A DNA stretch of 36,865 bases from Chlorobiota bacterium (GTDB taxonomy: Bacteria > Bacteroidota > Ignavibacteria > Ignavibacteriales > Melioribacteraceae), in the NCBI GenBank assembly GCA_013151245.1, contig JAADIR010000237.1, positions 1 through 36,865 of the forward strand, read 5' to 3'. The notes under the pieces were generated by a model that saw only the letters and a list, made by a program, of their open reading frames with translations, searched no databases and was not told the origin of the DNA. Within the stretch, counting starts at the first letter, position 1; each line of letters begins with the position of its first letter. The translations under genes and the position numbers were made by a program. Of this stretch, positions 7,797 to 16,403 are shown one piece after another.

Positions 7797-9356
7797 ATGA
7801 AACCTTTTGTAACTCTTTACTGTGAAGGAACGGAAACAAAGGTTGCTCTTTTTTCTTTGGAGAAAGAGGATATTAAATTGTTGAAAACCATTTCCGTACG
7901 CTCTGCCGATTTAGTCGATACGGGTGCGCCTACGGCGGATCCTACCGATTTCAGTCTCGAAGAAGTCGGGGAAGGAATTTCGTTTGACGGCGGCGTTGAC
8001 GAAGGCGGAGCGGGATCAACGGTTGACGCTTCCGAACTTTCCCTAATCAGTTCGGCTTTACAGGACGTGAAACTAAGTCAAACTCTCTTTCTGCCGATAG
8101 TAACCGAACCGGTTGTGAATTTCCATATTTACGAAGGGGAAACTATTGCCGACAGAAACAAACAACTCGGCGCTATTATTACGGACATTTCGCTTCAGAA
8201 AGGAATAACGGTAAGAAAAGATTATTTGGATTTTATTGATTACAATACAAATTCCAAATTAGTCGTTTTTATTGAAGAAGGAATTCCCTGCGCCGATTTG
8301 GTTTATGAATTAGCCGATTACAATAAAAAAAGATATCTGAAAATTCCTTCTATTAAAAACGCCGAATTATCGCTTGCCTATTACGTTTCCAAAACAACAA
8401 AATTCTTCCCCGAAGATTTTTCGCTGATCATTTATACCGGCAAAGAATACAGCAAGCTCATTTTTCTTGAAGGTCAGAACATTAAGCATATCGGTTCCAC
8501 TTTGGATATCGGAACGCAGAATCTTCAAACTTACGACGTTTATTTTTCGAAGATTTTGCTTGAAATGGAAAACGGCGGAATTCCGCGGCTTGATAACGTT
8601 ATCCTTTGCGGCGAAGATAATTCTGAGAATCTTATTCTTTCTTTCTACGGAACTTTCCCGGAAGCAAATGTCAGCGAATTAAAATTTGACGCAGTTGATA
8701 TTTCGGACATTTCGGAAAGCGATCAGGAAAATATTTCCGCTTTCTCAATTCCTATTGCAGCCGCCGTTGAATTTTACAGCGAGCAAAAGAAAGAATATAA
8801 AGGAATTAATATTCTTCCGAATTATATTAAAGAAAATCAAAAGTTCTTCCAATTCGGCTGGCATAGTTACGCAATGCTCCCTATTCTTTTCGGACTTACA
8901 TTTTTCTTTACTTATCATATTCTTGATAATTATCGCCAACTGAGAGAATTAGACGCGGAAATTTTGCGTTTGACAAATCTCAAAAGTCAGAACAGTATTC
9001 TTATGGACCAGATTACCCCGCTGAATACGAAAATCGCTAGTTTCGGAGAAACTCAAGCGCTGCTCGACAGCGCCTCGACCGGCACCGAAATTTACTGGCA
9101 GATGCTGGAAAAAATTTCCGATTTCCTCGAGCGGAGAAGAAACTTCTGGGTTACAAAATTGGAAACCGTAGTTCCGGACGAAGTCAGGTTATCCGGTTTC
9201 TCGCTTTCTAGGAGCGTTTTAACCGAATTTGCAGATTACAACAACTCGTCCCTTTTGCACAGCATAAAATATGATCCTTTAAGAGAGAAAAACGCTTTTC
9301 AATATACGCTAAATTTCAAATTGTATAACGACACATTGAATGTAAATGGACCGTAA
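7797..9356 (+). CDS. PilM-PilN fusion, pilus alignment complex
   Basis: This 519-residue protein combines two proteins usually encoded separately. Residues 1 to about 330 resemble the cytoplasmic actin-like PilM, with an acidic, Gly-rich insertion near 40-75. At 336-341 the sequence GINILP matches the conserved INLLP motif at the N-terminus of PilN, followed by a single transmembrane helix (about 356-378), a coiled coil (about 380-420), and a small periplasmic ferredoxin-like domain ending the chain. The topology is the same as GspL of type II systems, so a GspL-like origin is the alternative. The INLLP motif at the junction favours a PilM-PilN fusion. It overlaps the next gene by 11 bp. Confidence 0.8.
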   Translation: MKPFVTLYCEGTETKVALFSLEKEDIKLLKTISVRSADLVDTGAPTADPTDFSLEEVGEGISFDGGVDEGGAGSTVDASELSLISSALQDVKLSQTLFLPIVTEPVVNFHIYEGETIADRNKQLGAIITDISLQKGITVRKDYLDFIDYNTNSKLVVFIEEGIPCADLVYELADYNKKRYLKIPSIKNAELSLAYYVSKTTKFFPEDFSLIIYTGKEYSKLIFLEGQNIKHIGSTLDIGTQNLQTYDVYFSKILLEMENGGIPRLDNVILCGEDNSENLILSFYGTFPEANVSELKFDAVDISDISESDQENISAFSIPIAAAVEFYSEQKKEYKGINILPNYIKENQKFFQFGWHSYAMLPILFGLTFFFTYHILDNYRQLRELDAEILRLTNLKSQNSILMDQITPLNTKIASFGETQALLDSASTGTEIYWQMLEKISDFLERRRNFWVTKLETVVPDEVRLSGFSLSRSVLTEFADYNNSSLLHSIKYDPLREKNAFQYTLNFKLYNDTLNVNGP

Positions 9357-10245
9357 ACTAAAAAACACATTAATTCTCATCGCGATAATTCTCGTCATTG
9401 CGCTAGGAAGCGGAGCTTTCAGTTATTGGTATCAAGACGGAAAAATCACCGAGAAACAAAAAACGATTAAGAGTTTGAATCTTAACGCTTATGATACGAA
9501 CGACTTAATCGAACAATTGAAGCAGCTGAAAGCGCAAGCCGCTCAGTTGGATTCAATTCTTTCGCTGCGGAAGTTTAACATACCGAATTCGCTTAAACAG
9601 TCCGCCTTCTTTGAATTCGTTAACAAAGTGAGTTTCAGCTTTATGCCGAATTCTTACGTTAACGTTGAATATGAGGGGCAGGATTACCAAAGCGAATTTG
9701 AGTATTTCACCTATAAACTTACGGGCGTTGCTTCATTTAACGATTTATATAAGCTTATATTTGCAGTTGAACATAGCAAAGAACTTAAAAAAATCTTATA
9801 TACTCATTTTAACAACTTCGTTAAAGTAACTCCCGAAGGCGACGCATACTATTTGGTTGATTACGATATCGGCGTAGCCGTTTATTACGCGCACGACGAT
9901 AGATTTGCGGCGGCCGAATTTAAGGAGAACAGGTTAACTCCTAATCCGTTATACGATATTTTCTACCCGCTTATCCGCAATGAAATTCCGCCGAATAATG
10001 ATAATCTGCTGGACGTTCAAACTGCGCGCTTGCTTGCTTTAATTCCCGACGGCGCGTTCCTTTCCGATGAAAACGGCAATACATTTTTGCTTTGGGAAGG
10101 AGATAAAGTTTATCTTGGCTATCTAACCAAAATCGATTATGGGAAAAGCGAAGTTCGTTTCGTTCTTAATAAAGGCGGGATAATCGAAAAAGTAGATCTT
10201 AAGCTTGAAAAAGGAAATGAAAAAAATAGAGAGTCGGTAAAATGA
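9346..10245 (+). CDS. PilO-like protein with PilP-like C-terminal domain
   Basis: This 299-residue inner-membrane protein has a short cytoplasmic tip, one transmembrane helix (about 8-27), a coiled coil (about 33-75), and a periplasmic ferredoxin-like domain (about 80-185), which is the PilO/GspM plan. After a linker rich in Pro and Asn (about 195-220), the last 80 residues form a second beta-rich domain (GDKVYLGYLTKID then VRFVLNKGGI) that resembles the PilP/GspC HR domain, which contacts the secretin. No separate pilP gene is present, which supports a PilO-PilP fusion. The start overlaps the upstream gene by 11 bp, and the stop overlaps the secretin start (ATGA). Confidence 0.7.
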   Translation: MDRKLKNTLILIAIILVIALGSGAFSYWYQDGKITEKQKTIKSLNLNAYDTNDLIEQLKQLKAQAAQLDSILSLRKFNIPNSLKQSAFFEFVNKVSFSFMPNSYVNVEYEGQDYQSEFEYFTYKLTGVASFNDLYKLIFAVEHSKELKKILYTHFNNFVKVTPEGDAYYLVDYDIGVAVYYAHDDRFAAAEFKENRLTPNPLYDIFYPLIRNEIPPNNDNLLDVQTARLLALIPDGAFLSDENGNTFLLWEGDKVYLGYLTKIDYGKSEVRFVLNKGGIIEKVDLKLEKGNEKNRESVK

Positions 10246-11549
10246 AAAAAATTAAACTAATAATACTTGCTTTCGCGATAGCGTTCTCGGGAATTTACGC
10301 TCAGGTAAATACTGATAAAGATATCCGTGATTATGTTGACCCTGAAGAATTGGTAACGCTTTCGGAGGATATTTCATTTAATGACGCGGTATCCGTTCTC
10401 AGTAAGATAAGCGAAAAAATGACCGGGAAGAAAATTGTTTCAACGGTTCATTTGAACGCTCCTTTAGGATTGGAGATAAAAAATCTTCCCTATTGGAAAG
10501 CGCTGATTATTATTACGCAATATCATAATCTTAAATTTGAAGAAAGAGAAAGCGTAATTGTCATCCAACAAAAGCACGACCCAAATAAAGAGCTTCCCGA
10601 AGATATTTACGCCGACGTGGGCTCCAGAGAAGTTGAGATATCGGCAATACTTTTTGAAGCCAACGTTCAAAAAATGAGAGAGCAGGGAATCAACTGGGAA
10701 ATGCTGCTTTCGCAGAACGGTCTTTCAATCGGCAGCGGTATAACCACTTTTACCGAAGGAAAACAGACCGATCAAACAGCCGGAGGAGCGTCTTCTCAAT
10801 CAACTACTCAAAAGACGCCTGAGTTTACTATTAGTCCCGAAGCGCAATTTACGGTCGGTAATTTTACGGGGAGTTTAACGGCAGTTTTCAAATTCTTTGA
10901 AACCGAAAATTTGGGCGAAATTATTTCCCGTCCTTCAATTACCGTGCGCGATAAAAAAGCCGGAAGAATTCAAATCGGGTCGGATATTTCAATCAAACAG
11001 CGCGACTTTGCCGGAAACGTAATAGACGTATTCTACTCAACCGGTACTATTATTGAAGTTACGCCGTATATTTACAACGAAGACGGAATAGATTACATCC
11101 TTCTCAAATTAAAAGTTGAAAGAAGTTCAGCCGAACCGAATGTAATTAGCACGGAGATACGGAAAACAACGGCAAGCACGGAAGTGTTGATGCTAAACGG
11201 AGAGCAGACTGTTATCGGCGGGTTGCTTGTGAATGAAAAAGTAACCGTCCGAAGGGGAATCCCTTTTTTAAAGGATCTTCCTTGGTGGGTTTTCGGCATT
11301 CGATATCTCGCCGGATATAACGAAGACCAGAACGTTCAAAAAGAAGTTATTATTCTTATCAAGTCGGTCCTTGTCCCGACGTTGAAAGAGAGAATTAAAA
11401 ATATGAGAAAAGACAAGTTTTTCCGCGAAAGAATAAAGAATCATAACGACTTGGATTATTACAAGAAAGAAACAGATAAGTTTAATAAAATGCTTGAAGA
11501 AAAACGCGCCGCGGAAGACGAAAAGGAGTTAGAGGAGGATAATAAATAA
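10242..11549 (+). CDS. pilQ: Short type IV pilus secretin (PilQ/GspD family)
   Basis: This is the outer-membrane channel through which the pilus emerges. The 435-residue precursor has a Sec signal peptide (1-20, ending IYA-Q), an N0/STN-like domain (about 28-112), then a stretch beginning VEISAILFEANV that leads directly into the secretin core (about 195-378). The core carries the family signature TVIGGLL followed by GIPFLKDLPW. Typical PilQ or GspD proteins exceed 600 residues; here AMIN and extra N-domains are missing. A Gly/Ser/Thr/Gln-rich insertion at about 163-193 probably forms the gate loop. The C-terminus ends in a long, highly charged helix (about 380-435), possibly a pilotin or envelope contact. 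It is the last pilus gene of the operon. Confidence 0.9.
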   Translation: MKKIKLIILAFAIAFSGIYAQVNTDKDIRDYVDPEELVTLSEDISFNDAVSVLSKISEKMTGKKIVSTVHLNAPLGLEIKNLPYWKALIIITQYHNLKFEERESVIVIQQKHDPNKELPEDIYADVGSREVEISAILFEANVQKMREQGINWEMLLSQNGLSIGSGITTFTEGKQTDQTAGGASSQSTTQKTPEFTISPEAQFTVGNFTGSLTAVFKFFETENLGEIISRPSITVRDKKAGRIQIGSDISIKQRDFAGNVIDVFYSTGTIIEVTPYIYNEDGIDYILLKLKVERSSAEPNVISTEIRKTTASTEVLMLNGEQTVIGGLLVNEKVTVRRGIPFLKDLPWWVFGIRYLAGYNEDQNVQKEVIILIKSVLVPTLKERIKNMRKDKFFRERIKNHNDLDYYKKETDKFNKMLEEKRAAEDEKELEEDNK

Positions 11550-11563
11550 AGTAAGGACTTTTT

Positions 11564-11926
11564 ATGGAATCGATTCTCATCATTGACGACGATATAAATC
11601 TTGGAACCGTATTAAAAGAAGAGTTGCAGGAAATCGGGTATAACGTTCATTTTAGAAATAGCGCAGATACGTCGTTTGCGTTTCTGGAAAGTAACGTGGA
11701 AATAGATCTAATATTGCTGGACCTGAAAATGCCCGAGAAAGACGGCTTTTATGTTTTGCGTAAATTGCAACAAGACGGTTACTCCATAAAAGTTATCGTG
11801 CTCACCGCGTTTGCAGACGTAAAGAGCGCGATTGATTCGGCAAAACTTGGAGCGTCGGATTTTATTTCAAAACCTTACGATCTTGACGAATTAATTATTA
11901 CAATTCGAAAAGTTTTACAAACATAA
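11564..11926 (+). CDS. Single-domain response regulator (CheY-like receiver)
   Basis: The 120-residue receiver has no output domain. The acidic pocket (D8-D10), phospho-acceptor D53 in LLDLKMP, T81 in VLTAF and K103 in ISKPY are all present, so it should be phosphorylated normally. It is preceded by AAGGA, begins 14 bp after the secretin stop, and ends 1 bp before the large hybrid kinase gene. It is therefore likely co-transcribed with both. It may relay phosphate from the hybrid kinase or act on the pilus motor, as PilG/PilH-type receivers do elsewhere (inference from position). Confidence 0.88.
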   Translation: MESILIIDDDINLGTVLKEELQEIGYNVHFRNSADTSFAFLESNVEIDLILLDLKMPEKDGFYVLRKLQQDGYSIKVIVLTAFADVKSAIDSAKLGASDFISKPYDLDELIITIRKVLQT

Positions 11927-11927
11927 A

Positions 11928-14900
11928 ATGAAACTGAATGTCAAACTTTTACTTATTACCTTTTCCATCGTTTTACTCGTAACGGTCACTTCGACCGTTA
12001 TTTTATATTCGGTAACCAACACATTTTTTAATTCTCAAAATTCGAAATTAATCTTAAAATCGACAAACGATTTTGTTTTCCTTTTACAAACCTCTTACAA
12101 TCAGCTTGATGAAAGTTTTAATTCAATTTATCGAGGCGACGTTTCCGGAATAACGTCCGAAACGCTCAAAGGAACCGGAATTGATTTTATCTTCGGCAAA
12201 AAGCAAAACGGAAATGAATATTTCATTTTGAAAGATTCGCAATCCGCCGTTTCTACAATGAGCCGTGAAGAGTTTTTGATGAAATATCCAAACGCAATAA
12301 TTAAGGAAAGCATAAGAAACGGAGAACCGATTTTTTACGGTCAATTGATTACCGCCGAATTTTTAGACGAGCTTTCAAAGAAAATTGACGCCGAGGTTTC
12401 TCTTATTATTGATGATTCTCCTTTTTTAATTTCAAACGAAACTAAGAACGCTCAATATCTCTTTACTATTTCAAACTCAATTAAAAAACTGAAAAGGGAA
12501 AATAACTTCGACCTTTTCAACAAGCGTTTGGAAGACGTTGATTTTTGGGCGTCGTATTATGTGCCGCGGACATTGACGCACGATAAAGCAAAAACGGGTT
12601 TTCTTATTTTCCGAACTCCAAAAGAAGGCGTTGAATACGCCGCTCAGATGAAACTGCTGATTATTATCATCCTTGTTTCCGGAGCCGCTATTTCAATTAT
12701 TTTTGTGTTATTAATGACGACAAAAATCAGAAAACAAATCTCCTATTTTAGCGAAACGGCAATGGCTACCGTTAAGGGAGATTTAGACAAAAGAATTCCT
12801 ATTTTATTAAAAGACGAAATAGGCAGTTTCGGCGAAACTTTTAATAAGATGCTCGACGAACTGCAGCGGAAAGAAATTCAAGAAAAAGAATATTCGGAAT
12901 TCTTGGTTTTGCTCAATCAGAATCCTACAATAAAAAAAATCTCGGAAACTTCTCTCGAAAAAATAATTTCCGCAGGCAGCTTCACTTTCGGCGCGCTTTA
13001 TTTAATTGAAGAAGAAAGAACTCGTTTGATCGCCACTTACGGAATCGGACGCGGAATAGCAAAATCCCCCGACGACATTGACGTTTACGGCTACGCAATT
13101 AAAAAGAAAGAACCGATTGATTTTACATTTGACAAAAATCCTCCTATTATCCGTTCGGGCACAATTGATATTCCTATTAAATCGCTTTTCATTTTCCCCA
13201 TTATTTTTAATAACGAAGTAATCGGGATCATTGAGCTTGCTTCAAAAGAAGAAACTCTTTTCGATATAAAAGAATATTTTAAAAAAATCCACCATCAGCT
13301 TGCAATAGGTTTGATGAATGCGCGTTCTTTGGAACAACTTGAAAACCTTGTTAAACAATTGCGCGAACTGAACGAAGATTATCAAAAACAAAACGAGCAG
13401 ATACGAAAGCAGAATAAGGAACTGCTTGAACTTCATCAGCAGCTTCAAGCAAAAGCGGCTGAGCTTGAAAAGCAAAAGTTGAAAGCCGAAGAACTAACGC
13501 GGGTAAAATCTCAGTTTTTGGCAAATATGTCTCACGAACTCCGCACTCCGCTAAGCTCAATTCTCGGGCTTTCCGAATTGGTAATGAACGACAGAGCGAC
13601 GCTTCCGAAAACCAGGGAACGAATGAGCGTCGTTCTGCGCAACGGCAATAAACTTCTCTCGCTGATAAATAACATACTAGAGTTCTCCAAATCCGACGCC
13701 GGCGCTGAAAAGCTGAACGTAAATGAATTTTTATTGAGCGATTTTATTTCCGAACTTCAAACTTTTATCAAACCGCTTGCCGCAGAAAAAGATTTGGATT
13801 TTATTGTTGACACAATTAAACAACAGGACGTTGTTCTGAAAACGGATAAATCAAAAATGGAAAGGATTTTCATAAACCTTCTCGGCAATGCCGTGAAATT
13901 TACTAACGAAGGCTTTGTTCAGTTTAAGGTGGAATTTATTGGCGACGATGGAATCCTTTTCAGCATAAAAGACACCGGAATAGGAATCCCTGAAACGGAG
14001 CGCGAAAATATTTTTGAGGAATTCAGACAAGTAAACAATGAAACGACCCGAGAGAATGGCGGAACGGGACTCGGGCTGGCAATTTGTAAAAAGTACGTCA
14101 ATCTTTTACATGGGAAACTATCTTTCCGCAGCAAAGAAAACGAGGGCACGGAATTTATTGTTTCTTTCTCCGGAGTAATTGTGCGAAAAATTGATAAGCC
14201 GCTTGTTGAATCGGACTTTACGCAAACGGAACGCGAAGAAGCGAGAAAAATTGTGCTTCTTATAAATTCTAATAATGAAATTCACAGGATCATCGGAAAT
14301 TATTTATCCGATAATAAACTCGAACTAATCTCTTCGGAAACGGCGTCCGACGGGTTCAGAAAGATTGTTGAATTGAAACCCGATTACACAATTTTGGACG
14401 TTGACCTTCCGGACGAAAACGGCTGGTCGCTCCTCAATAAAATAAGAAAGGAAACCGCGTTATCGGAAATTCCGGTTATCCTTACAAAGTTCAGCGCTAA
14501 CAGCAATCTCGGTTACGGTTTTCTGATGGACGACGTTAAATCCGATACAAACCTCTGGGAAGATTTACGGAAAGAAATTTCATCGTTCAATCAGCTTGAG
14601 CAAAATTCAATTTTTGTAGTAAACGGAAATGAGAAAGAATATATTCCGATCCGCTCGAGCGTTGACGCGGAATTTCATTTTCATAATAATAAAGAATTCA
14701 AACTGCTTACGGATATTTTTATCAACCACAGGCCCAAACTTGTTATTATTCATGCCGCCGAAAACGATTTTGACGAACTTGAATTTATCGACGAATTAAA
14801 AAACGACTTACTTACAAAAGGAATAAAAATTTGGCTGGCGCTTCCTGATAAACTTTCTGAAAAAGCGGTAAATAAATTGATCGATAAAAGCGAAAAAATA

Positions 14901-15443
14901 CTCAAGGCGAGAAATCTTCACCGCTTTGACGTATTGCGAATACTCCGCGACAGAATGCATTTGGAGTTTAGGGAAAACATAAAAACAAATTTGATAAAAG
15001 AGGGCGGCGAAAAAAATAATTTTAAATTTGAAGATAATTCTTTAGTTTCAGAAGAGCGAAAAATAAAAGTTCTTATTGTTGACGATGATCCGGATACGCT
15101 TTTCACTGTCGGGGAAATGATTGAAACTCTCGGATATGAAACCAGGTTCGCCGGCAACGGCGTTGAATGTTTGATTTCGCTGAGCGCATCGGCTCCCGAT
15201 TTGATTTTGCTGGATATCATGATGCCGCAGATGGACGGTTTTGAAACGATCAAAAGAATTAAAGCAAACGACGAAACCAAACATATTCCGGTCTTTGCGC
15301 TCACGGCTCACGCAATGCTTGACGATAAGGATATAATAGAACGGAACGGCTTTATCGGACTGATTACTAAACCGGTCAACAGACTGGAACTTGCTTTTCG
15401 AATTAAAGAAATTATTTCAAAAGGAATTTTGAACAAGCCATGA
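11928..15443 (+). CDS. Large hybrid sensor histidine kinase (HAMP-GAF-HisKA-HATPase-REC-REC)
   Basis: This 1171-residue membrane kinase has TM1 (about 7-28), a periplasmic sensor of about 210 residues, TM2 (about 243-265), HAMP (about 266-318), a GAF-like domain (about 325-460), and a long coiled coil (about 465-525). HisKA follows, with H536 in MSHELRTPLS, then HATPase with NLLGNAVKF, DTGIGIP and GTGLGLAI. Two receivers come after it. The first (from about 773) keeps D824 in ILDVDLPDENG, but its acidic pocket has become NSNN, so it is probably inactive. The last (about 1045-1165) is intact, with D1096 in LLDIMMP. The ligand of the sensor domain cannot be read from sequence. Its stop overlaps the next start (ATGA). 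Confidence 0.93.
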   Translation: MKLNVKLLLITFSIVLLVTVTSTVILYSVTNTFFNSQNSKLILKSTNDFVFLLQTSYNQLDESFNSIYRGDVSGITSETLKGTGIDFIFGKKQNGNEYFILKDSQSAVSTMSREEFLMKYPNAIIKESIRNGEPIFYGQLITAEFLDELSKKIDAEVSLIIDDSPFLISNETKNAQYLFTISNSIKKLKRENNFDLFNKRLEDVDFWASYYVPRTLTHDKAKTGFLIFRTPKEGVEYAAQMKLLIIIILVSGAAISIIFVLLMTTKIRKQISYFSETAMATVKGDLDKRIPILLKDEIGSFGETFNKMLDELQRKEIQEKEYSEFLVLLNQNPTIKKISETSLEKIISAGSFTFGALYLIEEERTRLIATYGIGRGIAKSPDDIDVYGYAIKKKEPIDFTFDKNPPIIRSGTIDIPIKSLFIFPIIFNNEVIGIIELASKEETLFDIKEYFKKIHHQLAIGLMNARSLEQLENLVKQLRELNEDYQKQNEQIRKQNKELLELHQQLQAKAAELEKQKLKAEELTRVKSQFLANMSHELRTPLSSILGLSELVMNDRATLPKTRERMSVVLRNGNKLLSLINNILEFSKSDAGAEKLNVNEFLLSDFISELQTFIKPLAAEKDLDFIVDTIKQQDVVLKTDKSKMERIFINLLGNAVKFTNEGFVQFKVEFIGDDGILFSIKDTGIGIPETERENIFEEFRQVNNETTRENGGTGLGLAICKKYVNLLHGKLSFRSKENEGTEFIVSFSGVIVRKIDKPLVESDFTQTEREEARKIVLLINSNNEIHRIIGNYLSDNKLELISSETASDGFRKIVELKPDYTILDVDLPDENGWSLLNKIRKETALSEIPVILTKFSANSNLGYGFLMDDVKSDTNLWEDLRKEISSFNQLEQNSIFVVNGNEKEYIPIRSSVDAEFHFHNNKEFKLLTDIFINHRPKLVIIHAAENDFDELEFIDELKNDLLTKGIKIWLALPDKLSEKAVNKLIDKSEKILKARNLHRFDVLRILRDRMHLEFRENIKTNLIKEGGEKNNFKFEDNSLVSEERKIKVLIVDDDPDTLFTVGEMIETLGYETRFAGNGVECLISLSASAPDLILLDIMMPQMDGFETIKRIKANDETKHIPVFALTAHAMLDDKDIIERNGFIGLITKPVNRLELAFRIKEIISKGILNKP

Positions 15444-16141
15444 ATAAAATTTTAATCGTTGACGACCAGCCGGATAACGTCTTTATTCTTCAAGACAGAC
15501 TTGAGCACGCCGGGTTCAAAACTTACACCGCTTACGACGGCGCAAGCGGAATTCAAAAAGCAATTGAAGTTCTTCCCGACTTAATTCTTCTCGACGTTAT
15601 GATGCCCGGGATGTCCGGCTACGAAGCTTGTAAAATTCTCACCGAAACCGAATCGACAAAAGATATTCCGGTAATTCTTGTTACAGCTCTTTCCGGCGCC
15701 GACGATATTCGCGAAGGATTAAACGCCGGAGCTTTCGATTATATCAAAAAACCGTTCAACAAAGTTGAATTATTGGCGCGGATTCATTCGGCTCTTAAAT
15801 TCCGGGAATCAAAAAAACTTTTAATAGAACTTGAAAAAATCAGAACCTTTGCCGCAACCGTATTGACCGCAAACCACGAAATCAAGCAGCCGCTTACGCT
15901 TATTAACCTTTCTACGTCGGCAATCCGCAGAGAATTAAAGAAAGACGGAATTTCGAAAGAGGCGGTTCTCAAACGGATTAACTTCATCGAAACCGCCACC
16001 GAAGAGATAATCCAAATTCTCGAAAAACTAAGTTCGATAAAGAAGCCCGTTTTCACGGAATATTTGAATAACCTCGACATGATAGATTTGGGTAAATCTA
16101 ACGAAGCGGAATCCGAAGAAAATCAAAAGGAAGAAGAATAA
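15440..16141 (+). CDS. Receiver fused to a HisKA-like DHp domain without an ATPase domain
   Basis: This 233-residue protein has a canonical receiver at the N-terminus (D8, D9, D52 in LLDVMMP, T82, K104). Residues about 122-215 form two helices that look like a HisKA dimerisation domain, with an H-box NHEIKQPLTLI (H146, P151). No HATPase domain follows: the protein ends in an acidic tail. It could accept phosphate on D52 and pass it through H146, acting as a dimeric phosphotransfer protein, or simply dimerise with the hybrid kinase. It overlaps the upstream kinase gene by 4 bp and closes the signalling operon. Confidence 0.85.
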   Translation: MNKILIVDDQPDNVFILQDRLEHAGFKTYTAYDGASGIQKAIEVLPDLILLDVMMPGMSGYEACKILTETESTKDIPVILVTALSGADDIREGLNAGAFDYIKKPFNKVELLARIHSALKFRESKKLLIELEKIRTFAATVLTANHEIKQPLTLINLSTSAIRRELKKDGISKEAVLKRINFIETATEEIIQILEKLSSIKKPVFTEYLNNLDMIDLGKSNEAESEENQKEEE

Positions 16142-16228
16142 CAACTTCACAATTCAACATTCATAATTCCCAAAGCGCACAACACAACGATTAAACGTCC
16201 GGCTTCGTCCCGCTTTGCGGGGCAACGA

Positions 16229-16362
16229 GTAGCCGCGGGCTTCATGCCCGCGAGCGCGCCCATGCGGGCAAGCGCGTTAAAAAAACAACGACCAAAATTA
16301 GGTTCGAGAAATTGGATAGGTTTGCGCCTCATACGGGACGCAGACGTAAAGTCTGCGGCTAC
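16229..16362. repeat. Palindromic intergenic repeat with GTAGCCGC termini
   Basis: The element starts GTAGCCGC (16229-16236) and ends GCGGCTAC (16355-16362), an 8-bp terminal inverted repeat. Inside lie two further hairpins: CGCGGGCTTCATGCCCGCG, and CGCAGAC pairing with GTCTGCG near the right end. A separate hairpin, CCCGC-TTT-GCGGG, is just outside at 16209-16221. This GC-rich block fills the space between convergent genes, as REP/MITE-like elements often do. No coding sense is visible. It may also terminate transcription from both sides. Confidence 0.65.
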
Positions 16363-16403
16363 AAAATATTTTTGCTAAAATCAAAAATCGTTAATCGATA
16401 TTT

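Noticed and set aside
2266-11549. Type II secretion system instead of type IV pilus
   Set aside because: The PilT-like ATPase and the PilN INLLP motif favour a pilus. A GspL/GspM-like origin of the fusion proteins is not fully excluded.
16147-16332. Minus-strand open frame between the convergent signalling genes
   Set aside because: It is a by-product of the GC-rich palindromic element.
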